Positions 11,986 through 20,870 are shown, numbered from the stretch's first letter. The stretch: 64,000 nt of DNA from Methylocapsa acidiphila B2 (GCF_000427445.1 NZ_KE386496.1:2212506-2276505); one strand, 5' to 3'. Numbers and translations are program-made. Notes: a model not told the origin generated them from the letters alone.

Positions 11986-12717
11986 ATGAAACGGCCGCGC
12001 TTCGGCCGAGCAAGCCGATTTCACGGCATGAACCGCGATGTGAAGCAGCGACTGGTTCGCGTCACGGACCGGTTGCACGATCCAATGCTGAGCGTTTTGA
12101 CGGTTCTGCTCGCGATCCTGATCTTTGGAATCGTGCCTCTCCGCGCAGCCGGCATATTCATGGCGCAAGGCTATGGCTTCGCCATGACGCTCTTGCTCGC
12201 GAGCTGCGTCCTCATCCTGTCGAAACGGCTGCTGGCGATCTTCTTCATGATGGTTGCGGTGGCCCTCGCGGCCGCCGCCGTCGTCATTCGCGTGAAGCTC
12301 GACTCGACCCTCGACCTTTATGTCGAGGCCGGCGCGAGCCTCACGATCAATGTCTTGCTGATCGTCGTCGTCGCGCGCGCCGTCTTTGCGCCGGGCGTCG
12401 TGACCTATCACCGCGTCATCGGCGCCGTGCTGCTCTATTTGACGATCGGACTGACCTTCGTCTCGCTCTTCACTTTTGTCGGATTGCTGGCGCCCAACGC
12501 ATTTTCCGGAATGCCCCTCGGCTATGGGGCGCCATTCACGAGCAGCGTGATCTATTTCAGCTTTGTGACCCTGACATCGACCGGTTATGGCGACATCACG
12601 CCCATTCATCCGTTGGCGCGCGCGCTCTGCAATCTCGAGGGCATCATCGGGCAGCTCTTTCCAGCGACATTGCTCGCGCGGCTCGTCACGCTCGAGCTTC
12701 AAAGCCGCCGCGGATAG
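11986..12717 (+). CDS. Potassium-channel-type two-pore-helix membrane protein
   Basis: This 243-residue integral membrane protein carries the potassium selectivity filter TSTGYGD. The filter is preceded by a pore helix (SSVIYFSFVTL) and followed by a C-terminal hydrophobic segment. Upstream there are four to five further hydrophobic segments, so the layout is several N-terminal helices plus one ion-channel (Ion_trans_2) pore. It has no visible cytoplasmic RCK or cyclic-nucleotide domain. The ATG at 11986 has GGAG three bases upstream, which is close. Alternative starts are ATG 12028 and TTG 11956. It is co-directional with gyrA but separated by about 97 bases, so an operon is not implied. Confidence 0.82.
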   Translation: MKRPRFGRASRFHGMNRDVKQRLVRVTDRLHDPMLSVLTVLLAILIFGIVPLRAAGIFMAQGYGFAMTLLLASCVLILSKRLLAIFFMMVAVALAAAAVVIRVKLDSTLDLYVEAGASLTINVLLIVVVARAVFAPGVVTYHRVIGAVLLYLTIGLTFVSLFTFVGLLAPNAFSGMPLGYGAPFTSSVIYFSFVTLTSTGYGDITPIHPLARALCNLEGIIGQLFPATLLARLVTLELQSRRG

Positions 12718-12723
12718 CCGAAC

Positions 12724-13056
12724 CTAGTTCAAAAACGCAGGCTTGATTTGATAGGCGCCGTCCGCCGCGCGTATGAACATTTCGGCGACCTGTGGATGGC
12801 GCAACGGCTCGCCGGACGTGTCGGGGAGGAGATTTTGCTCCGAGACATAAGCGACATATTCGCTTTCGGCGTTCTCCGCGAAGAGATGGTAGAAGGGCTG
12901 GTCCTTGCGCGGGCGCACGTCCTCCGGAATCGACCGCCACCATTCCTCCGTGTTCGAGAACACCGGATCGACGTCGAAAATGATCCCCCGAAACGGATAT
13001 TTGCGGTGTTTGACCACCTGACCGATGCCGAATTTGACGAGAAGTGCTGGTTTCAT
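12724..13056 (-). CDS. hspQ: HspQ, heat-shock/hemimethylated DNA-binding family protein
   Basis: This 110-residue protein belongs to the YccV/HspQ family, which in E. coli binds hemimethylated DNA and acts as a specificity factor for Lon protease. The conserved core runs from KFGIGQVVKHRKYPFRGIIF through FSNTEEWW, then PFYHLFAE and YVSEQNLLPD. The ATG at 13056 starts just before this core; the frame is open further upstream but that part is not conserved. It converges with the channel gene, with only six bases between the stops. Confidence 0.92.
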   Translation of the reverse strand: MKPALLVKFGIGQVVKHRKYPFRGIIFDVDPVFSNTEEWWRSIPEDVRPRKDQPFYHLFAENAESEYVAYVSEQNLLPDTSGEPLRHPQVAEMFIRAADGAYQIKPAFLN

Positions 13057-13306
13057 GAGCCGCGTATCGCCGCCACGGAACTGCGCCGCCAAGTTGAGGC
13101 GACAGGCGCGAAGTCCAAAAGAGGCGGCGAAGCTTTCGGACCGGCTTGGGTAGCCGCGAGCATAGCCCAAGTCAACTTGACCGGAAGGGCGAGCGGGCGA
13201 CGGAAATCGAGGAGCGGGGCTTCAGAAAGGCGAGCGGCGTCCAATCGTCTTCGCCGCCGCGACGATCCGCCGCATCGTCCTCCACTTTGCTGAAAGCAGC
13301 CGCCGC

Positions 13307-14917
13307 ATGTCGATGGAGTCTTCTCGCTGCGAACTTCTGAGCACGGCGGAAATGGCGGAAGCCGACCGGCTAACGATCGCCGGAGGCGTTCCTGGATTTT
13401 TCCTCATGGAGCAGGCGGGGGCGGCCGTCGCAAGGGAAGCCGAGCGTCTTGCGCCGCGCGCCGCGCGGATCGCCGTCCTTTGTGGTCCAGGCAACAATGG
13501 CGGCGACGGGTTCGTCGCCGCCAGACGGCTCGCGGCCAAGGGGTTTCCCGTCGAAATCGGCTTGCTTGGGCGCGTCGAAGCTCTCAGCGGCGACGCTGCC
13601 GCCGCAGCGAAAGCATGGACCGGCGCGACGCTCCCGATCGAATCGCTCGATCTCGCCGAGGCGGATCTCGCCATTGACGCGCTCTTCGGGGCCGGACTGT
13701 CGCGCGACCTCGACGGCGGCGCGCGCGCAGCAGTCTTGCGGCTCAATGATTGGGCCAGAGCAAAAGGCAAAGCAATTCTCGCGGTCGACGTGCCGTCGGG
13801 CGTCGACGGCGCGACCGGCGCAATCCGCGGCGTTGCGATCGCGGCGACTTGCACAGTGACCTTCTTCCGCCGCAAGCCCGGCCATGTCTTGCTGCCGGGC
13901 CGGCTCCAATGCGGCGAGACGATCGTCGCGGATATCGGAATTTCAGAATCGGTTCTCGCCGAGATCCGACCCAAAACGCTGGTCAATGATCCGGCGATCT
14001 GGAAAAGCGCGTTCCCCTTTCCCCGAACGCAAGGCAATAAATATTCACGCGGTCACGCCCTCGTCCTTTCGGGCGGCCTCGCCCATACGGGCGCGGCGCG
14101 GCTCGCGGCCCGCGGCGCCTTGCGCGCAGGCGCGGGGCTCGTGACGGTTGCGACGCCGCGCGAGGCCCTGCCCGCCCATGCGGCGGCATTGACCGCGATC
14201 ATGACCAGGCTTTGCGATGGACCGGCCGAGCTCGCAGCCCTTCTTGAGGATCGGCGGATGAACGCGCTGGTGATGGGCCCCGCGTTGGGGGTCGGCGAAG
14301 CGACGAGGGCCTTGGCCTTCACGGCGCTCCAGGCCGACGCCCCCGCCACGGAGCCGCGCCGCGCCATAGTCCTAGACGCCGACGCTCTTACGAGCTTTAA
14401 GAACGACGCGCTGAGCCTGGCGGCAGCAATCAGGAAGTCCGGCGCGCCCGTCGTCCTGACCCCGCATGACGGCGAATTCGCGCGGCTTTTCTCCGGGCTT
14501 GGAGAAAAGGACCTCGACGCCTGGCGGATGCTTGGGCTCGACGAAATTGTCCTAAAAAAGATGTTTGTCGCTTTGCGATCAGGATCCAAGCTGGACCGCG
14601 CGCGCGCGGCCTCTGCGTTGATCGGCGCCGTCCTGCTTTTGAAGGGTCCCGACACGGTCGTCGCGTCTCCTTCCGGCGACGCCTCGATCGCCGAGGATTT
14701 GCCGCCCTGGCTCGCGACGGCAGGCTCTGGCGACGTGCTCGCCGGCTTCATCGGCGGCTTGCTGGCGCAGGGAACGCCCCCGTTCGAGGCCGCTTCCGCC
14801 GCGGTCTGGCTTCACGGCGCGGCCGGCCGGCATTTTGGTCCGGGCTTGGTGGCGGAAGATTTGCCCGAGAATTTGCCTCCGGTCTTGCGCGCGCTCCTCG
14901 CGGTTCTTGGTCAGTGA
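13307..14917 (+). CDS. nnr: Bifunctional NAD(P)H-hydrate epimerase / ADP-dependent dehydratase
   Basis: The 536-residue enzyme repairs damaged NADH and NADPH hydrates. The N-terminal YjeF_N domain (about residues 1-220) interconverts R and S epimers and carries the CGPGNNGGDGFVAARRL motif. The C-terminal carbohydrate-kinase-like domain (about residues 235-530) dehydrates the S form using ADP or ATP and carries LTPHDGEFARLF and the TAGSGDVLAGFIGG motif. Both domains look complete. The ATG at 13307 is used; a second in-frame ATG lies two codons later. It stands alone between hspQ and opgC. Confidence 0.95.
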   Translation: MSMESSRCELLSTAEMAEADRLTIAGGVPGFFLMEQAGAAVAREAERLAPRAARIAVLCGPGNNGGDGFVAARRLAAKGFPVEIGLLGRVEALSGDAAAAAKAWTGATLPIESLDLAEADLAIDALFGAGLSRDLDGGARAAVLRLNDWARAKGKAILAVDVPSGVDGATGAIRGVAIAATCTVTFFRRKPGHVLLPGRLQCGETIVADIGISESVLAEIRPKTLVNDPAIWKSAFPFPRTQGNKYSRGHALVLSGGLAHTGAARLAARGALRAGAGLVTVATPREALPAHAAALTAIMTRLCDGPAELAALLEDRRMNALVMGPALGVGEATRALAFTALQADAPATEPRRAIVLDADALTSFKNDALSLAAAIRKSGAPVVLTPHDGEFARLFSGLGEKDLDAWRMLGLDEIVLKKMFVALRSGSKLDRARAASALIGAVLLLKGPDTVVASPSGDASIAEDLPPWLATAGSGDVLAGFIGGLLAQGTPPFEAASAAVWLHGAAGRHFGPGLVAEDLPENLPPVLRALLAVLGQ

Positions 14918-14974
14918 CCGATCTTTAGGCTAGGTCTCGCTCCCCGGCGGAGGCGACGGTTCGGATGAAGGCGA

Positions 14975-16099
14975 ATGCGCGCTCCCAATGAAATTGATTT
15001 CTGGCGGGGCTTCGCGCTTCTCACGATTTTCATCAACCATGTCCCCGGGCTCTATTTCGAGCGGTTCACCTTCCGCAATGTGTCGCTGTCGGATTCCGCC
15101 GAGCTTTTCGTCCTGCTCGCCGGCTGGGCGATGCGCAAGCTGATCGATGGGCCCGCGCGAGCCCTCTCTGGGTCTGCGCTCGTCTTGAGGCTCGAAGGCC
15201 GAGCCATGACGGTCTATGTCGCGCAAACCGTCATCACCGAGATCGCTATCGCCCTTCTCGCCGCGGCTTCGCTGCTGCTCGACGCGCCCTTTCTCATCGA
15301 TTGGCACAACGCCTCGGCGGTCTTCAACGACCCGGTCAGAGCCCATATCGGCCTCGTCTTGCTCACTCACCAGCTCGGCTATTTCAACATCCTTCCGCTC
15401 TATGTGGTCCTCGTCGTCGGCGCCCCGATCATTGTGCTCACGCATCGCAACGCTGCCCGAGCCTTGCTCCCCTTTTCCTTTGCGCTCTATGCCGGCGCGC
15501 TGGCGTTCGGCGTGAATTTTCGGACCTGGCCGGTGGAGGGAACATGGTTCTTCAATCCGCTCGCCTGGCAGTTGATTTATGTTCTCGGCTTCCTTCTCGG
15601 CGGCAAGGATGGCGTCGGCGGGTTCGCACGGCAATGGCGCAAAACTCTGCGCCTGCTCGCGATTCCGATCGTGCTGCTGGGCGCGCTGGTCGCAGTGAGC
15701 GGCTATTCGCCCGATCCGATCGACCTTCCGTCGCCGAAGCTATTGTTTATGTTCGATAAAACCTACCTGTCGCCGGCCCGGCTCATACATAGCCTCGCCT
15801 TGGCGGCCCTCTTTGGAGGGTCGTTCGCCGCGATTGCACGATGGACGCCTCGCCTTTCGCACTTTTTCTCGTTGCTCGGACGCAATTCGCTCAATGTCTT
15901 TTGCGCGGCGTCGATCCTGAGCCTCTCAGCGCAAATCCTGCGCTTCGCGACGGGCGGAGGCATTACAACCGACGCATTGATTGTTATGGTGGGCTTCTCG
16001 TCGATGGGTCTCGTGGCATGGCTATCGGAATGGCGCGAAAGATTGCCGGCGGCTCCCGGACGGGGACCGCCCTCGCCCTCTGGGGCGCCCTCGCCCTAA
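14975..16099 (+). CDS. OpgC family polytopic membrane protein
   Basis: This 374-residue protein has about ten hydrophobic segments and begins with the family pattern EIDFWRGFALLTIFINHVPG. OpgC-type proteins belong to the acyltransferase-3-like group; some add succinyl groups to periplasmic glucans. The next gene encodes an SGNH-fold hydrolase and overlaps this gene by 82 bases. That pairing of a membrane acyltransferase with an SGNH partner is common in extracellular polysaccharide modification. The C-terminus is a Pro/Ser/Gly-rich tail. The substrate is unknown. Confidence 0.86.
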   Translation: MRAPNEIDFWRGFALLTIFINHVPGLYFERFTFRNVSLSDSAELFVLLAGWAMRKLIDGPARALSGSALVLRLEGRAMTVYVAQTVITEIAIALLAAASLLLDAPFLIDWHNASAVFNDPVRAHIGLVLLTHQLGYFNILPLYVVLVVGAPIIVLTHRNAARALLPFSFALYAGALAFGVNFRTWPVEGTWFFNPLAWQLIYVLGFLLGGKDGVGGFARQWRKTLRLLAIPIVLLGALVAVSGYSPDPIDLPSPKLLFMFDKTYLSPARLIHSLALAALFGGSFAAIARWTPRLSHFFSLLGRNSLNVFCAASILSLSAQILRFATGGGITTDALIVMVGFSSMGLVAWLSEWRERLPAAPGRGPPSPSGAPSP

Positions 16100-16842
16100 T
16101 CTCGGCCGCCGGCGGCGCGGAGGGGCAGCAAGGGCAAGGAGCCGTGCCTCCGCTCAGCGCAGCTTGCGACGTTCCGACCGCGGATATTGCGGCGCCGGCG
16201 TCTCTCCCGAATTTGGCCGCGGCTCTACGCGAACGGAAGACCGCGCGCATTCTGGCGATCGGCTCGTCCTCGACCGCAGGCGTCGGCGCCTCGTCAAACG
16301 GGAAGAGCTATCCCTCGCAGCTCGAGACGATTCTCGAAGACGCGCTCAAGGGCGTCGATTTCGTGGTCCTCAATCGCGGCGTTCCGGGGGAGCTTGCACA
16401 GACAGCCGCGGAGCGCCTCAAGAGCGAAGTTGCGCTCGCGGCGCCCGATCTGGTCTTGTGGCAACTCGGCACCAATGACGCGCTCGCGCGAATCGCGCCG
16501 AGTGAATTCGAGGCCACCGTTCTTTCGACAATTCGCTGGTTGAAGGACAATCGGACGGACATTGTTCTCGTCGGTCCGCAATATTCGCCGCGCTTCGCCC
16601 GCGACCCCAATTATTTCGCCATTCGCGACAGCCTTCAGGACATCGCGGCGAAGGAGAAAATTCTCTACGTCCGCCGCTATGACGCCATGCAATTCATCGC
16701 TCAGGCGCACGCCAATCTTCAGTTGATGGCGCGCGACAATTTCCATTTGAACGACCTCGGCTATCAATGCATGGCCGAGCATGTCGCGCATGCCGTGATC
16801 GTCAGCCTTTTTATCAAGGCCCCTCGGCCGGTCGGCAATTGA
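16018..16842 (+). CDS. Secreted SGNH/GDSL-type hydrolase
   Basis: The 274-residue product has a hydrophobic signal segment (about residues 14-36) and the SGNH blocks. Block I is ARILAIGSSSTAGVG with the nucleophilic serine. Block III is QLGTNDALAR. Block V is the DNFHLNDLGY region supplying the Asp and His. These enzymes hydrolyse or transfer acyl groups on glycans or lipids. The start lies inside opgC; ATG 16018 and ATG 16030 are both possible. Overlap with opgC suggests translational coupling and a shared role in acylating or deacylating a surface or periplasmic glycan. Confidence 0.86.
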   Translation: MAIGMARKIAGGSRTGTALALWGALALISAAGGAEGQQGQGAVPPLSAACDVPTADIAAPASLPNLAAALRERKTARILAIGSSSTAGVGASSNGKSYPSQLETILEDALKGVDFVVLNRGVPGELAQTAAERLKSEVALAAPDLVLWQLGTNDALARIAPSEFEATVLSTIRWLKDNRTDIVLVGPQYSPRFARDPNYFAIRDSLQDIAAKEKILYVRRYDAMQFIAQAHANLQLMARDNFHLNDLGYQCMAEHVAHAVIVSLFIKAPRPVGN

Positions 16843-16942
16843 GAAGGCATCCCTTAGATCGAACAGTTCTTGACGAAGCCGGTCCCGACCACGCGTTAGC
16901 GCGGCCGGGCGGCGATCGGCGTCGACTTGAGCTGGTTCGCGC

Positions 16943-17767
16943 TTACTCGGCAGGGCTCGCCGTTTCAGGCGAGACGGTTTTCAGCCACTGCGGGAGGAAG
17001 CTCTCGTCATCGGCCAAAAGTTCGCGGATTCGACCAAGAATCTGCAGCGACACTCCGAATAGCGCGAGGGCGAACCAGCCGAAGAACACAAAAGTCCAAT
17101 GCAGCGGCGCGACGAACAGCTCCTCCATGTACCAAAAGGTGCAGCCCCATTCACTGAGGGCCGCGCCCGGCAGGCACATGAGCGGGCCTATGAAGAAAAG
17201 GGCGTAAGCGATCGAATAGCCCTTATTGGCGAAGGTCGGCAGGCGGGTGCGCGCGTACATGAACCCGCCGACGCCGGCGATGATGTAGATCGGGTAGCTG
17301 ACGTAAAATTTGATGATGTTCAAAGGCGTGAACGCCGAGTCGCGGATCACCGACTGATGCCATGTCGCGTCCTGCTCGCTGAAGTAGCTAGCGCCCCAGT
17401 AAATGGCCAAGCCATAGATGAGGATCCAATTCAGCAGGTAGAAGATGCGGCGCAATTCTTCGCGGGGCGCGACGGTCGCGAGATCGTCAGGCCGAGTCTT
17501 CCAAAGGTAGCCGATGAGGCCGAGGAAGGCGACCAGCGCGGTCGGCGCCAGAATATACAGAACCCTTGTCCAATATTTCTGGAACTCAGGGGAAAACGAG
17601 TCGAGCCCAGCGTACCAGCCGAAAGCTTGCTCGTAGAGGCGGACGCCGACGTAGAAGGCGCATATCACGGCGCCGGCGATCCATAAGGGCCGCAGATCGG
17701 CGATCGGCCGATCGACGGAGACGATCGCCGTAGTCGGCCTTTGTGTTGTGTCGGAAATTAAAGTCAT
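16943..17767 (-). CDS. Orphan PmoC-like protein with altered copper-ligand residues
   Basis: This 274-residue membrane protein is clearly of the PmoC/AmoC family: WYAGLDSFSPEFQKYW, IYWGASYFSEQDATWH, FYVSYPIYI and FWYMEELFVAPLHW all match. In canonical PmoC (M. capsulatus numbering) the CuC site is Asp156, His160, His173 and the CuD site is Asn227, His231, His245. At identical spacing this protein has Asp133, His137, Asn150 and Ser205, Cys209, His223. Three of six ligands are therefore replaced. The C-terminus is about 25 residues longer, with an acidic and Pro/Ser-rich tail. The ATG at 17767 follows a purine-rich GGCAAAAGAA site. No pmoA or pmoB is adjacent. It is probably not a normal catalytic subunit; a regulatory, chaperone or different-metal role is possible. 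Confidence 0.92.
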   Translation of the reverse strand: MTLISDTTQRPTTAIVSVDRPIADLRPLWIAGAVICAFYVGVRLYEQAFGWYAGLDSFSPEFQKYWTRVLYILAPTALVAFLGLIGYLWKTRPDDLATVAPREELRRIFYLLNWILIYGLAIYWGASYFSEQDATWHQSVIRDSAFTPLNIIKFYVSYPIYIIAGVGGFMYARTRLPTFANKGYSIAYALFFIGPLMCLPGAALSEWGCTFWYMEELFVAPLHWTFVFFGWFALALFGVSLQILGRIRELLADDESFLPQWLKTVSPETASPAE

Positions 17768-18043
17768 TTCTTTTGCCTTTTCATGCAGGCTGTCTTTCGG
17801 CGCCTGATCACGGCGCCAGCGTGGAATGAGATGCCCGCTCAAATCAAAAGCTTGCGCATGCGATGCCAAACCTCCGCGCCTGGCGTTAGGTCGCGTCGAC
17901 GCGCGGACGCAATCCGCCCTGCGAGCCGAGAGGAGGAAGTCGGCGTCGAATGCACGGCGACGCCTAGCGAAGGACGAACGTCCCCGCACGGATCTCGGCG
18001 TCAGGCATCTCAATAAGTTGAGGAAAAATGCGCAAAAGCGCGA

Positions 18044-18445
18044 TTAGGCGTTCCGCGGTGGGCCGCGCGCCGCGAAGTAGTATTTTAGCGGCGACCTCGC
18101 GCTCGTTTCTCGCGCTTTCGAAAAGACGAAAGTGGAAACATTCAGCGCGGAAAAGATTGCAGGCCCAAATGCCGTCGCGATGAAGGCGAAGCCCGACGCT
18201 GCGCAAGCCAGGATGCAGCATGCGCCATGATTGTGGTGAAAGCGATCAGCGGGCGTCGCCGGCGCCGACGCGTCTTGGCTACAGATAATTCGGCCCGAGG
18301 CGTCGAAAGCCGCAACCGGCACGATAGCCGCGACAAAAGCCTGCAGCAAAACCGCATAGACGGCGATCAGACCTATTGCTATGCGTTTCGCGCTCAAGCT
18401 TCGGTCCAATTTGCTTGTGCCTAAAGCGTCACGACCGTACCACAA
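18044..18445 (-). CDS. DUF2946-like small membrane/secreted protein
   Basis: This is a product of about 133 residues with an N-terminal hydrophobic segment (IGLIAVYAVLLQAFVAAIVP), a conserved SGRIICSQD element, a His/Cys pair region (HHNHGACCILACA), a second hydrophobic segment, and an ARGPP ending. This pattern resembles DUF2946 proteins, many of which occur near copper or metal genes. The start is uncertain: no ATG precedes the hydrophobic segment closely, and TTG 18445 matches the start available in the truncated copy at 20871-21134. The His/Cys cluster could bind metal (inference). It lies upstream of the PmoC-like gene on the same strand. Confidence 0.62.
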   Translation of the reverse strand: MWYGRDALGTSKLDRSLSAKRIAIGLIAVYAVLLQAFVAAIVPVAAFDASGRIICSQDASAPATPADRFHHNHGACCILACAASGFAFIATAFGPAIFSALNVSTFVFSKARETSARSPLKYYFAARGPPRNA

Positions 18446-18474
18446 GTTATTCGGTCTGTAACCGAAGTTTCTAA
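18253..18474. repeat. Direct repeat copy A (222 bp)
   Basis: Hand alignment to 20942-21163 gives the same length, no gaps and 11 mismatches, about 95% identity. The repeat covers the first 64 codons of the DUF2946-like gene plus 29 bases upstream. With copy B it brackets the HiPIP and haem-porin genes. Confidence 0.93.
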
Positions 18475-18666
18475 GCAAATTCCTGGATTGCCAACGGGCA
18501 TGTTTTGCGATTCGCTGTCGTCCTTGATTCGGGCAAGGACAGCATGGATGATCGCCCGCCTTCGCGCTGACCTCGAAGCGCGCGAGGGCGCCAGCGTCAA
18601 CCGGTCGCAATTATCCAAGGCGTTGGAAGAAAAAGGTTCAGTTGGCGACGATTTTCCTGTCTCGTT

Positions 18667-18963
18667 CTAGCTAGCTTTCGCCCAAAGACGGCACCACGCA
18701 TTAGCGCTAATAACGCCGTCGACCTGCTTACAAGCGTTCGGCGCCGTGAACAGTCGGCAATTTGCGCAATTTTGATTGCCTTTCGGCGAATTCTGGTAAC
18801 CCACAGCTGCTTGCGAGACTTTGGCCGCCTGCGCGCTGCGTCCGCTCAATCCGAGAAGAGATAAAGCGCCAGCGACTCCGGCCGCGGCTTGGAGCAAAGA
18901 GCGCCTTGTCGTTCGAGACGATTTTTCGATTGCATGGGTCACAGCCGATCCCCTCTTCAACAA
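18667..18963 (-). CDS. High-potential iron-sulfur protein (HiPIP), Tat-exported
   Basis: The 98-residue precursor starts with a twin-arginine signal (RTTRRSLLQ, Arg20-Arg21, then a hydrophobic stretch and AQA). The mature domain, about 52 residues, matches HiPIP: KVSQAAVGYQ, then Cys66, Cys69, Cys78 and Cys91 (CANC, PNAC, WCRLW) that hold one [4Fe-4S] cluster. HiPIPs are soluble periplasmic one-electron carriers at high potential. The divergent neighbour encodes a haem-porin, so the two could form an electron relay between the outer membrane and the periplasm. The gene lies between the two copies of the 222-bp direct repeat. Confidence 0.92.
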   Translation of the reverse strand: MLKRGSAVTHAIEKSSRTTRRSLLQAAAGVAGALSLLGLSGRSAQAAKVSQAAVGYQNSPKGNQNCANCRLFTAPNACKQVDGVISANAWCRLWAKAS

Positions 18964-19365
18964 AATCGCGTTTCAAACGCGCGTCGTATGGCAGGCCCAC
19001 GAAAAACCGGTTTTCGCGCCTCCGCACTTTTAAATAAAATATGAGCCGAGCAAATACTGTAAAGTATTATTTTGAAATGATTCTGAAATGCCACAACTTA
19101 ACCACATATCTCTAGAATTACTCTAAGCTACGTGACAAATTCGTGGCAGGAGAAACTGCGTTAAATCGAAGCTAGAATTTTATATATGCGGAATCATGCC
19201 AAATGTCTTACGATTGCAAGTGTTACAGTCCCGCAACATAGCCAATTAATACTTATCTAACGCCGGGATCGCCTTGATCTTGCCCATCTGACGCATGACC
19301 CTTGCCGTCAGCGCGAAGCTCGCGCGCCCGGAACCATCCTTGCGGCGAATTTGGAGAAAGCTTTC
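18964..19365. other. AT-rich divergent promoter region (HiPIP / haem-porin)
   Basis: About 400 bases between divergent genes are clearly AT-richer than the flanks, with several TA-rich runs near 19020-19250. It must hold the promoters of both genes. I could not define an operator. A GGAGAAAG ribosome site precedes the porin start at 19366. Confidence 0.6.
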
Positions 19366-20823
19366 ATGTCAGGCGTCGATGCGAAACGTGGCCGTCCGCC
19401 CGCGCAAGGGACGGCGGACTCCGTCGCTGAATCCCCCATCCGGAAAGGCGGCGCCAATTTGCCGGCAGCGACCGCATTCGGGGGAGTCGCCATTCTCGCT
19501 GCAGCCGTTGTCGGCGCCGCCCTTGTGATCAAACCGCCAGGCGCGTCGGCGCTTCCAAGCTTTGCTCGGCAGACAGGCCAGCCTTGCTCCACATGCCACA
19601 CCGCCTTCCCCCAGCTGACGCCTTTCGGGCGTCGATTTAAGCTCGGCGGCTACACAATGGGCGGCGGCCTGACTTGGGAGCAGGGCGTTCCACCTATCGC
19701 CGCGATGGTTATCCCGACTTTCACGCACACGGACGTCAATCAAGACAAGCCGCCCGTCCCTTGGCTGCACACCAACAACAATGTGCTGCTTCAGCAAGGC
19801 AGCATGTTTTACGCAGGACAAATCTATGGAAATTTAGGCGCGTTCATCCAAGGAACTTATGACGGCGCCAGCCAGCATATATTCCTCGACGCCAGCGACA
19901 TCCGCTACGCAGACACGACGAAGCTGTTCGATCTTGACGTCACCTATGGCATTTCCGTCAACAATGCTCCGAGCGTTCAGGATGTGTGGAACACAACGCC
20001 CGCATGGGGCTTTCCGTTCGTCGCTTCTACGCTCGCCCCTCAATTCTCGCTACCCGGAACTTTGATCGAGGGCGGACTCAGCAACATAGTCATAGGGACA
20101 GGAGCCTACACTTTCTGGAACGACATGTTGTATCTCGACGTAAGCGCCTATCAAAATCTTTCGGCTCAAGCGTTGAAGAGGCTTGGCGTTCCGCCGGACG
20201 TCATCGGGTCGATTTCGATTGACGGCGTCGCGCCCTATTGGCGCGCAGCCTTCGAATATAATGTGGGCGAGCATTCATTCGAGGTTGGAACATTTGGCCT
20301 GCACGCCAATACGCTCCCCGCGCGCGTCGCAGGCTTTGGATTCGATGAAATCACAGATGTCGCCTTCGACGCTCAATATCAGTTCATTGGAGATCCGCAC
20401 AACATAACGATCCGAGCCGTTAACATACATGAAACTCAGAAGCTAAATTCCACCTTTTTGCAAGGCGGCTCGTCGAACCTTAACAACTCGCTTGATAGCT
20501 TCAAGACGTCGATCGAATATGTCTATGATCACACGTACAGCCTGTCGGCCGGCTACTTCAGCGTCTATGGCTCTGCCGACGCCATGCTTTACGGTGCGAA
20601 TTCGCTCGTCAATCTTCCTAACGGCAAAGGGATCATCTTCGACGCTGCATTTTTGCCGTTCAGCAAAGGCGGACCATCGGTCTATCCCTGGCTCAATGCC
20701 AAAATCGGCGTATCCTACACAAGCTACCTGAAGATCTTCGGAGGGGTTACAAATTTCGACGGCGCAAGCCATAATGCATCGGGAAACAACACCGTCTTGC
20801 TCTATTCCTGGATCGCCTTTTGA
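19366..20823 (+). CDS. Cyc2-like monohaem cytochrome fused to an outer-membrane porin
   Basis: The 485-residue protein has a long hydrophilic N-terminus (about 32 residues), a hydrophobic signal segment ending GASA, then PSFARQTGQPCSTCHTAFP with one haem motif (Cys74, Cys77, His78). About 400 residues follow that look like an outer-membrane beta-barrel: alternating hydrophobic and polar strands, many Tyr/Asn/Gly, and a final aromatic residue (YSWIAF). One short N-terminal haem domain followed by a barrel is the layout of Cyc2, the outer-membrane iron oxidase, and of related rhizobial proteins of unknown role. Electron transfer across the outer membrane is inferred; the substrate is unknown. 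The ATG at 19366 has a GGAGAAAG site, better than the TTG at 19351. Confidence 0.82.
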   Translation: MSGVDAKRGRPPAQGTADSVAESPIRKGGANLPAATAFGGVAILAAAVVGAALVIKPPGASALPSFARQTGQPCSTCHTAFPQLTPFGRRFKLGGYTMGGGLTWEQGVPPIAAMVIPTFTHTDVNQDKPPVPWLHTNNNVLLQQGSMFYAGQIYGNLGAFIQGTYDGASQHIFLDASDIRYADTTKLFDLDVTYGISVNNAPSVQDVWNTTPAWGFPFVASTLAPQFSLPGTLIEGGLSNIVIGTGAYTFWNDMLYLDVSAYQNLSAQALKRLGVPPDVIGSISIDGVAPYWRAAFEYNVGEHSFEVGTFGLHANTLPARVAGFGFDEITDVAFDAQYQFIGDPHNITIRAVNIHETQKLNSTFLQGGSSNLNNSLDSFKTSIEYVYDHTYSLSAGYFSVYGSADAMLYGANSLVNLPNGKGIIFDAAFLPFSKGGPSVYPWLNAKIGVSYTSYLKIFGGVTNFDGASHNASGNNTVLLYSWIAF

Positions 20824-20870
20824 GTGGCGCTTGAGTTTCGGCGCGTTGACTGTGAGAAAATGAAGAGGAG

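Noticed and set aside
16943-18013. Longer version of the PmoC-like protein starting at 18013
   Set aside because: The added 82 residues are Arg-rich and not family-like; the ATG at 17767 has a ribosome site and fits the family N-terminus.
18488-18670. 60-codon plus-strand frame between the DUF2946-like and HiPIP genes
   Set aside because: No ribosome site or recognisable family, and it runs into the HiPIP 3' end.
19150-19170. Sigma54-like promoter (TGGCA...TGC) before the haem-porin gene
   Set aside because: The spacing between the GG and GC elements is 11, not the required 10, so it does not fit.
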